A model generated the notes under the pieces. It searched no databases, had not been told where the DNA came from, and was given only the letters and a program-made list of their open reading frames with translations. A stretch of DNA of 64,000 nt, from assembly GCA_029959195.1 (NCBI GenBank), contig CP114123.1, forward strand, positions 1,550,001 through 1,614,000, read 5' to 3'. Every line of letters begins with the position of its first letter. The first letter of the stretch is position 1. A program made the position numbers and the translations under genes. Below are positions 55,301-64,000 of the stretch, in pieces. The stretch comes from Dictyophora rubrovolvata. Taxonomy: Eukaryota; Basidiomycota; Agaricomycetes; Phallales; Phallaceae.

Positions 55301-58300
55301 TCTTTTGGCGCGGCGCGGAACTGTGAAATTTGCGAGTCACCAATTCGTAATCCCCCTTTGAATCCACCTCCAGAGTGGTTCCTTTCAGCCCCCAGTTCGA
55401 TTTATAAGGAAATTCCGGCATGGCACGTACATACCCTTGGATCAAATTGGGCATCCAAACTAAGTACTACATAGTAAACGCGGCATCGACATAATCTTTC
55501 AGTCCCGAGTTACTAGTAACGTTCTTTCCAATCAGTCTCGAACACGGGTCTTTTTTCCAGCTTAGGATCGTTAACCCTGCACAGGTTAACCCTATTATCG
55601 ACATGAACGGAGCGAACAAAAAAACACGGCACTTGAACCCCCCCGAGGTTCCATACAGCAGCTACTTACTTTAGTAAGTACTTTAGGTTAGCGGTGGCTC
55701 GACCTTCAACGGAGAACGAAGACATCTTTTTCGTAGTTTCCCTATCCCGGTGTATCTTCTCTTCTTACATCGCCCCGTGTACTAGGCTTGGTACGCCGGA
55801 GGAGCGTGTTATTATAGGTTACTATGTCTATACCGATTTCAGCTTTTTTTCACAGCAAGAACTTGAGTTCAGAACGCACTTGCTTGTTGTTTACAATCTG
55901 CGCCACCGTTTGGAAAAAAAAAAAAAAGGTGAAACTCGAGGGAGGTCCCTTACCCAGAGATCCATTCCGGATCTAATTTGATGGATGGAATACTCGATAA
56001 ATAATACCATTACTACTTCCCTTTCCTTCTTGTATCAGGAAACAAAATTCTTGGAACGGGTGCTTTTGACCACTTGTCCTCGTCACGTTGGTCCTCGAAG
56101 GGAAAGAAAAACCTTATTCCACTGAATTGCGCCGCTTTCGTTTTTCCCAGCGGAAGAAGCTAATAGTCGAGGTACGCATTGAAGTAATCACCATCATAGA
56201 ACCCCCGCGCCCAAGTATTAATAGGACTATATGTATGTATGTAGCCACAACTCACTAGTACTCACTTGGGTGTTCGACGCATACATATTATATTATATTC
56301 CTTTCCACTACTCCCCCGGCATAAAGGTTTAACCAAGCATGATTCCAACAATGATGCAGAATAAGTACCGAATTTTCAGAGATAACATACATACACATGC
56401 CTAACTGAATTAAAGAAGAAGCCCAAGTGTTCTTTCCTATTCCTAGTACCCACTCATGAATCCGTGGCGCAAATGCATGCATGCATGCTCTATAAAAAAA
56501 ACACCCAGTACGTTTTAAGTCTCCTTTCATCGGTTTCTTCTCTCGCCTCCTTCCTTCTCAGATTCACTTAATTAACCAAGAGATATTATTATAATTGATT
56601 TGCCCTGTGTGGATGATTGAAGCGCAGTGCGACTAACGAATTCGGTAAAGTAAGATTTGCTCTCGGGTTCTGGAGACGCGCAAGAAGCAATTTAGACGCC
56701 TCGGGTTCAATAGCGCGACGTTCTAAAAAAAACCAAACTTTATATTGTAAGTACGGAAGGAAGGAACGAGCAATCGTCCAAAGTACGCATCGCATCGCAT
56801 CTCATCTATGTTTGTATGTATCATACATGATGCATTGCTTAAAAAGTCGTTTCGAGTGTTGTTCTAGACCCAATCTCAGATCCGATTAATCAAATACCGA
56901 TTCCCTTCCCTTTCATGAAGAATGAAACGTCGGTATATATGTTCTTGTGTGAGTTGTGCGTGAGTGTGTGTGTATGGTATAGAGTATAATGTATCTCTCT
57001 CTCTCCTGCTACGCCTTTCATGATGTCAAATCTCAGAGCGCGTGACTAGTAGAGAGAAGAACTTCACTTCTAGGATGGGCATGATGCATCATAGTAATAA
57101 TATCCTATTGTGTCGGGTTTTACTCATCACTTTCCGCGTAGTAGTATTTCTGATAAATTATGGAATTCTAGTGCTATCTCTATTTTATTCGACCAACCGG
57201 CTATCTTATCGGATCCGAATATTGTTACCCTGCATGAAATAGTCATTAATCATTCACAAGCCTCCTTTTGAGATCTGTGTGTAATCCACCAAAGTTTGCA
57301 CAGCTACGAGGTACGTGGTTATTATGCCTGTAAGCGTCCTTGCCGTATTTCACCAGCTCCGAGTCTCTCAAAATTTATTCCATATTCCATTCTCACTGTA
57401 CTAGTAACGAACGACGCCAACTTCCTATGCATGTGAATTTATACTTACAAAAACGGCGCACCTCATCTTCGAAAACCAAGCCCTGAACAAACTTATATAA
57501 AAAAATTTTTTTTATACATATTCAAGCTGCGACCCTTCCTCTGCGCTGATGACAAGACTATTCTTTTTTATCCGAAACAAGTCTGCTTTTGTTTCAGCTT
57601 CAAATACGTAAAGCCAGGCTCTCAGCTCCGCTCATTCATTCAAAAAGACTAACTACTGCAGTTTACCGTCCAGTGAGTGGCGACTCGTAGTTCATCCTCA
57701 TTCGTTTAAGTTTCTGCGCCACCACTGGCAGTGGAAACTCCGAGAGAGTCGCTGGTAATAAGGCGATTCCAGAAAAAAACGAAGCCCAGAAAATTCAAGT
57801 TCAGAATCCGTGTGTATCGTATCGTAATCTTGAGTTTTTTACATTACCAACGGAGATTATCTAAATGCAAATGCCTTCTTTCTCCTTGACCAGCGACAAA
57901 ACAGCCTCAAAAAAAGATAGGAGATTCAATTGTTTTTCTCCATAACAACAATTGAATTATAGTATATATGATTAGACCTGCACTCATAACCAAGATGGCT
58001 CTATTTTTGTTGTACGTTATATGTACCAACCTATCGACTCACTGCACGAGTATGCGACTAAATCACTATCAATGAAATTCTCCCAAGTCCATTAAATATG
58101 TATATAACGGCTAGGACATGTGCGCCCAAACAATGACCTCGTGCCATGAATATATGTTTATCAATGAAAAAGAAATCGTAGAGTGGCTTGGAAAAATCAA
58201 GATCAGGAACAAACATCCCAGTACTGACTAGTAGCTTCAATTCATTCCTTTAGTATGAGACGCCAGCGTCAGTTATTCCTTAACCTCCCGAATCTGCGCG

Positions 58301-59386
58301 AGCTCCATTTCCGATGATATACGAGTTTCTTCCCGGAAAAGGAGCACATATACTTAGGTCCCGAATTGCGGCCTTTGCATGGTTTTCGAAGCGCTTCTTC
58401 AGTGCGCACTGAATGGGCAGCCATAAAAGGTACCCCTTGAATAGGTTTTATTGGTAATGATGAGCCCAAACTTATCTCAAAGCTAGTCAAAGAGAATGTC
58501 TCGAATCTGTTTTGACGATCAAAAATAATGTGCTAATCACCCGCTCAGACGCGTTTTCATTAACAGAATCCATTCAAGTTGAAATACGCCGAAATCATCA
58601 CTTTATCTTATCATCATCCATTCTTTTACACCGCTACGCCAGATGGGCGACATTTTTTCTTCCCTTTCGTCCCTCTGATTCGTCTTCCAGAGAACTGATT
58701 AAAACTATCACAGTAAACAAGTGTTCAATATCCAGGGCATATTACATACTAGTATACTCACCGCCGAATTTTATCATCGTGACCACCGACCCATCATCGC
58801 GTAGTAAAACAATCATTAGTACCAATAGATATTAATCACTACTGAACTGGATTCTCGTTTGCCGAGTTTACTCTTCAATTGAATGAGTACAGCACGAGAA
58901 TCCACCTTTTGAAATCCTTTTCTGGGTCTCCGATCCTCCAGGACTAGGTAATTATTTAAATTTTTTTTATCATCAAACTCGTGCTAAAATAGCTCAATTC
59001 AATTGAATCTGGCTTACGTGATGTTTGTGCTCCTTGCTTGATATCAGTAAATGGCATTCCGTAGTGCCTGAGTGCCGCTGTTGTGGCCTGAACAATGTTC
59101 GTTGTTTCCCCCTTGGCCTTTTGGAATTCAAAACCTCGAGCTTCTACGGGAGTTCTTTTACATAATTTACTTGCTTCCTAGCGTTCCAATCGGAATATCA
59201 ACATTTCAAAGCAAACAGATAGCGGTTCAGGCGATTACATAAGTAGTTCAGTTATGAAAGGGAAAAAACATCTTGAAACACAAAGTGGTTATGAGTAAAT
59301 GAAGTATCATAAATGCGCGAACAAAATTTCAAGTACGGTGTATGTAGCTAATTTAGTTGACCAAAAAGAAATCGATATTGATTCAG
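52361..59386. other. Seven-kilobase gene-free region between the homeodomain gene and cdc11
   Basis: No long open frame, no splice-linked exon series, no transposon end and no tRNA that I can support. Contents: a possible 68-codon ORF (52524-52730, minus); a strongly pyrimidine-rich + strand at 52,780-53,130; GATA/GATG microsatellite (53335-53368); GAT and AAT triplet runs (53630-53770); repeated TACATACATGTACATACATA-type words (53960-54005); a CACACACA run near 54805; TG and CT runs at 56950-57005. It begins 5' of the homeodomain gene, so long regulatory DNA or non-coding transcripts are the likeliest content. That is inference. Confidence 0.5.
52524..52730 (-). CDS. Possible small protein or upstream ORF, unrecognised
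   Basis: 68 codons: MVRWISRAISYDQMRKPVPS, then LPRFDWKREQEELFREISRS and an end FLHCRLFASGE. Composition is balanced and the FDWKREQEELFREI part would form an amphipathic helix, unlike the low-complexity noise around it. It lies 164 bp upstream of the homeodomain ATG on the same strand, so it could be an upstream ORF in that transcript's leader. No homologue recognised. Confidence 0.3.
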   Translation of the reverse strand: MVRWISRAISYDQMRKPVPSMGQPKPLPRFDWKREQEELFREISRSIKQTPGRDSIEFLHCRLFASGE

Positions 59387-62300
59387 CTAAACACCAGGCT
59401 TCCGTTTTGCAGCCAGTACGTCTCGCAGTAGTCGCTCCGCCTTTTCTCTCTCTCCTGCACTAATAAGGACACCGTCAAGCATCTTAATTTTGGGACATGC
59501 ACGCATAACCAAACCACGGTATGCCAACCGTCCAACATATGCTTCATCCGGTAAATCACCGCGGAATTTGGCATCCAACTCTTGCCACGATTGGGCGGGC
59601 GAACGGCCCAATAGGGGGGCAGCAACGTTTCCGTGTTTCTTATGGCTCGAGTTTCGTCTTTGCGAACCGGACCGGGGTCCGTCGCTAGTATCATCTCCCG
59701 AATAAGGTTGGTCTTCACTAGGTTGCAGAATACCCGGTATATCTTGTACGAGAATCGGAAGGTACCATCCTAGTGTACACGGATTCATTCTGTTGCTTGG
59801 ATTAAGCAAAGAGACACCTTGAAGTTGTTTAGAACAGACATCTCATACCTAAAATCCAGCATCTCAACGTCGGGCATTCGCCTTAGAATGCGAACTAGTG
59901 ATTTAGTTCCTTTAAGACGCGAACCAATCAATGTTAGTTTGCGAAGTCTCGTTAAGCCATCGAGTGCACGTGTATCGGTGAGAAAGTTGTAATTCAGATT
60001 CAGGACCCGAATGTTAGGGATCAACCGGCAGAGATTACAAGGCAAAGAAGTGAGTCGACAGCCTGCAAGCTCGAGATAAATCAAATTGTAGCATGGTTCT
60101 TGCAAGAACGAGGGCGGTAGGGAATTGCCTGCAGACCATTAGGTGGTATACATGCTGACCTGAAAACTGATGTCGTACCTGACAGGTATAATCGTTTTAC
60201 ATCTCGGATGTCCCTCATCGACAAGGTCCTGTTAGAGAAAGACAGAATCTGTCAACATCTAGATTGATCCTGATTAGCGCTCCATTACTCACAGTTGTCC
60301 TCCTTGGTTTCTCAGGCTGAGACTTTCTAACTTCCTCAACCTCTCCAATCCATGAACCTTAGCTAAACGATTATTATCCGCGTACAGTATTCGGATGTTG
60401 CAGAACCGTCCACTGTCCAATTGAGTGACATGATTATTGCTAATTCGGAGGGTATGCAGTCGTGGCATTGTCCGTTCGGGCTCAAGACATAGTAATTGAT
60501 TATGGTCTGTTAAAACGCTCAAGTCAACTAGCAGATATTTTCGGTCGGTGAGATCTTCACCTAAATTTAAGACAGACAACGACGACAGAGATGACAGGCC
60601 CGTAATACTTCGCAGTTCATTTCGGCTGATGTTCAGTAACTCCAATCTCGGCCTGTTAAGTATTTTAATTGATGCGGAAAGGATCTGTTAAGATAGAATG
60701 ATACACACCAGCGCACTTCTTCGAAGTTGACATGCGTGATTTTATTTCCTTTAAGGCTTAGTTTGACAAGCCCGTCAAGCTCTTCTAGACCTTCTAGACT
60801 TGTAATTGTATTTCCATCCGCACGTAATTCTCTTACATGCCTTAAAGAAGAAAGTTCTGTTGAACTGTTAGTCAGAACAATGTGTACCTTCATCAAACAA
60901 ACGTATAAACTCACGTTTCAAAGACTCGATTCCGTTATTACTAATGTCGAGACATTCCAAGTTCGTTAAGTGGTTGAACGATGTCAGCGAAGTTAGCCTA
61001 TGTTTCAAAATCTCAGACAATATTTAAATGACGAAATGTGTCCCTACAAGTTTGAAGAAATAGATAGCGTGCGCACTGAATTTGGTAACCCGGTTAGCCA
61101 CGATAGCCTGTTGTGGTCTCTTTGAAACATATAAGTAACAAAGCATGGAGTTTAATAATGACCGTACGTACAGGTGAACCTTGTCAAGGTACGGCAGTAG
61201 TTCTTTGAGACGTGCGACACTCTCTACACCTTTGCCTGTCAGATCAATCTCTTCCAACTTCTCCCAGTAAGGAACATAAGGATGTATATCAGTAATGATT
61301 TGGACCAGTTTATCATGTGAAACTCCAAACGAGCATTCCGTAAGATACGTGCGGTTCGATTGCCCGTTCATTGAAACTTCCACTCCTTTCATCTTGCTGG
61401 AAAGGGACTCCAGTATAGGTCTGCTTTCCGTCAATACACGAGTATTCGATACCTTCTGTGTGTTCGAGTGCTCCTCGTTCAAATTCAGATCGGCTAAATC
61501 ATCTAAAATGGCGGCAATTCTTTTCCCTCTTACACTGGGGGTGATTGAAGCTGAGCCCTCGGTAGGAAACATCGGATGCGGACTCGGTGCATCATCATCT
61601 TCAGGTTCATACCAGCCTAATCCTTGAATTTTCCCATCCTTCTTCCCGTCAGAGAAGCTTACGGAACGTCGATGCCCTGGGAGAAACGACATGTGAGGTG
61701 TTACGACTTGTGGTGTACTCTTATAAGATCCTGTTCCATTTTTTAAAACCGAACGTGGAGGAATGTTTGATCGGTGAGCAGGTGTAGGTGTATTGAATTG
61801 GGAAAGATTGGCGACGACCACAGCGGAAGATTCCATTTCCGAACAGCGATGAGAGCTTGCAAGAATGGTATCTTCTTCCTCTACCTCCAAGTTATGCTGA
61901 CCAGAATTTGAATGAAGGTCTTCGGCTTCGTAATCGGTAGCTTCAAAAGCAGTATCATGAGATTCCTCGCCAGTCATGATTTCTACCACGGCTTCGGGCC
62001 TGTAGTCAAAATCAAAGGAGTCGTCCGTATCGCTGTCAATGGACAAAATCTTAACGATGGTCGCAGCCACACTAACGTCATTTCCCTGGTAGTCGTCCGT
62101 GTCCACATCGGACTCCTCGACTTTCTGAAGAGGTTCAACGGTCTCGTCCAATTTTCCGCTATGAATGCTTTCAATATCTCTGAAGGGATCGTCGCTTTCT
62201 TCGCTGACAATTGTCAGCGCTCCTTCATCTATAACAGCTTTCTGCGCATGAGCTTTGACCCAACGCATTAGGGTACGATCGAAACGCATTCCTCCAATAA

Positions 62301-64000
62301 TCTCAGGCAAAGGAAGGTCGTCAGGTGTAATTCGTGTAATTTGTGCAGGACCAGGATGTTTCACAAAAGATGCGGCGGAGTCTGCTGAACCAGCACTAAC
62401 GGATCTGGCTGTAAAAAGGGAGGTACTGCTCGTTGCTGTCGTCGCTCGTGTTAAGACCGAATCGGCGGTCTCCACGCTGGTAGTCGTTCCACTTGAAACT
62501 TTACGGATCGGTTCATCTGGAATCATGTCGTTTGAAGGGGGGATTAAGAACTTTGAATTTGACGCGGTAGCATCACGACTTTCTGCAACCTGGTGTTGAT
62601 CAGAAGCATGAAGCCGAATGCTATCCGTGAACGAGGAGGGTGTAAAGTGAGAAATCCTGTCGTCTGTGGATGATGGTTGCGCCGAAAGTTCCACGACAAG
62701 CGATGTCTCTGAAGCCGATTTGTTCATGGCTATCTCCCGATCCACTTCATCTGCCGCACTTAATCTACGAAGTAGTTTACGAGGACTTGGTTTGATTGGT
62801 TTATGCTGTTTCTCGGACAAGGGAGCCAAATCACGGGAAGTCGATGATTGTTGTACGAGGATTGTGCTATCCGGACTTGCTGGAGTAATTGAGACCTGAA
62901 CCACAGACCCCGCATCGATAGTTTTAGAAGCGAGTGAAGCTTCATCACGTGTTCCCGAAGAAAATACTCTTTTTTCTTTCGTCACATCTCTTCGAATTTG
63001 GGCCATTAGATCAACGGCCTGCTGGCGATAATTAGAGGATCGGGGATGGGTGTCAAAGGCAGATGCACTGAGTGACAACGGCATTGAAGGTGTTATACAG
63101 GAAGCGGGGTGAATAGCATGCGAAGAGAACGTATTTTGAACAGTTGAAGGCTGCAAACAGGAAGAAGGCATAGCACTGTTGGATGATGACTTTGTACCCG
63201 ACGGGGTCGTCGCCGAAAATGAATCAGTAGACCAAAAGCTATATGCTGGTGAATTCAGAAAATGCGTCAAACCATACGAGCTTAATATATCACTCACGTT
63301 CGATATGGTCTTCCTTTTCCTTCCATTCGCAGTTTGTATTATCGAGCCTGTGTGGTGAATTTCTTAATTCGGCGAGAATTGTCATCATCGAAGGGCTACG
63401 AGCATCCTTAATTTTCTGCATTAAGCTTCTCGATTCGCCCACATAGTCTTTTCGGGATTTGGGATTCCCAAAAGGCTGATTTACAGAAACATCTCCCGGA
63501 GGTGTTAGTTTAAGGCGCTTTGGGGCTCGTAAATCTGAACATGAAGGCTCCTGACATTGAGGTGTTGACGAAGGAATTTGAGGAGAAACAGATTTGCTCG
63601 AATCAGAAGCATGGACGGCGATTGAATCGACCACAGCAGACAAATGCTCTCTAGTGAAGGTATCATATTGAAACTGAAACAGGCGCAGGCGAGGATCAGT
63701 CGCAGGAGCGGTTGCCTGAGAAATCGGAGGAGGGGTATTGACTTGAGCGGAACCGGACTGCACTGCTGAGAAAGTGAATTGATAATCGTTGCTTGGTTTT
63801 CGACCGTCAAATGCCACGAGATTGGGTATATCTGACGCTAAGATAACATCACGCTGCTCTTCATCATCCATTACAATGCTATCATTAGACATGTTGCCGG
63901 TAAACTCCATGTTTTCTTCTTCTGCACATGCAGTGCTCGTAGCGGAATGGCTAGACTCGAGAATCGTGCTGGGACATGTCTTTGGGTGCGATTGATGAGG
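59387..64000 (-). CDS. cdc11: Septation-initiation scaffold Cdc11/Nud1 (LRR), partial at the window edge
   Basis: A spindle-pole-body scaffold of the septation/mitotic-exit network. The frame is open to position 64000, so the N-terminus lies outside the window; the ATG at 63910 is in frame but not clearly the start. A long disordered region (about 61,700-63,900) contains many Ser/Asp segments. A splice (donor after HIE, about 63293; acceptor CACCAG) joins it to the main exon. The C-terminal LRRs start WEKLEEIDLTGKGVESVARL and include LRHVRELRADGNTITSLEGL, ELDGLVKLSLKGNKITHVNF, MPRLHTLRISNNHVTQLDSG, RILYADNNRLAKVHGLERLR, ESLSLRNQGGQL, LELAGCRLTSLPCNLCRLIP and NIRVLNLNYNFLTDTRALDG. The tail is NPCTLGWYLPILVQDIPGIL and DLPDEAYVGRLAYRGLVMRA, then CPKIKMLDGVLISAGEREKA. 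These LRRs and the DLPDEAYVGRLAYRG tail are diagnostic of Cdc11/Nud1. Confidence 0.92.

Noticed and set aside
55540-55575. Possible tRNA B-box (GTTCGAGAC on the minus strand)
   Set aside because: No A-box at a suitable distance and no cloverleaf could be folded by eye.
58269-58490. Minus-strand 73-codon ORF in the gene desert
   Set aside because: No recognisable motif, no adjoining exon and no composition bias beyond chance.

Overview
The window is from a filamentous basidiomycete, most likely an Agaricomycete. Genes are cut by many short GT-AG introns of about 50-60 nt, the single-copy proteins (VDAC, PPWD1, fungal alpha-actinin, SGF29, translin, gamma-COP, GGA, SURF6, a TALE homeodomain protein, a Cdc11/Nud1 scaffold) are of fungal type, and several repeated families (Plavaka-type transposase, the Ubl/CysHis/SAM-like multicopy protein, the KDDSW protein family) are ones I associate with Agaricomycetes. 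I cannot name the species.

The window has two halves. Positions 1 to about 25,200 are an AT-rich, gene-free nest of mobile elements: two broken Tc1/mariner-type DDE transposons, a Helitron Rep remnant, a Plavaka-type transposase remnant, at least five LTR-like families present as solo LTRs or fragments (several with clear 5-bp target duplications), a TA-flanked MITE with AGGCTGTTCA ends, and four copies of an unrecognised ~2 kb element carrying small paired ORFs. Two of those copies (4965-6865 and 13871-15770) form a near-perfect inverted repeat. Two copies of an agaricomycete multicopy protein family (2455-4062 and 21793-23246) lie among the elements.

From about 26,160 to the end there are no elements I can recognise and the host genes are tightly packed, alternating divergent and convergent: porin(-)/PPWD1(+), alpha-actinin(-)/mitochondrial-like protein(+), a KDDSW-family relic(+), Cdc25-like phosphatase(+), CHRAC1-like histone-fold protein(-), SGF29(-)/translin(+), gamma-COP(-)/RA-PH protein(+), GGA-type VHS-GAT adaptor(-)/SURF6(+), TALE homeodomain protein(-). 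Start codons of divergent pairs are as little as ~80 bp apart. This packing breaks at 52,361-59,386, a 7 kb stretch without a convincing gene upstream of the homeodomain gene. The window ends inside a large septation-initiation scaffold gene (Cdc11/Nud1).

The genes are housekeeping ones without a shared pathway, though gamma-COP and GGA both serve coat-mediated traffic, and CHRAC1-like and SGF29 both serve chromatin. The most unusual material is the unrecognised paired-ORF element with its inverted-repeat arrangement, the hairpin shared by two solo-LTR families, an ear-less GGA, and the gene desert beside the homeodomain gene.
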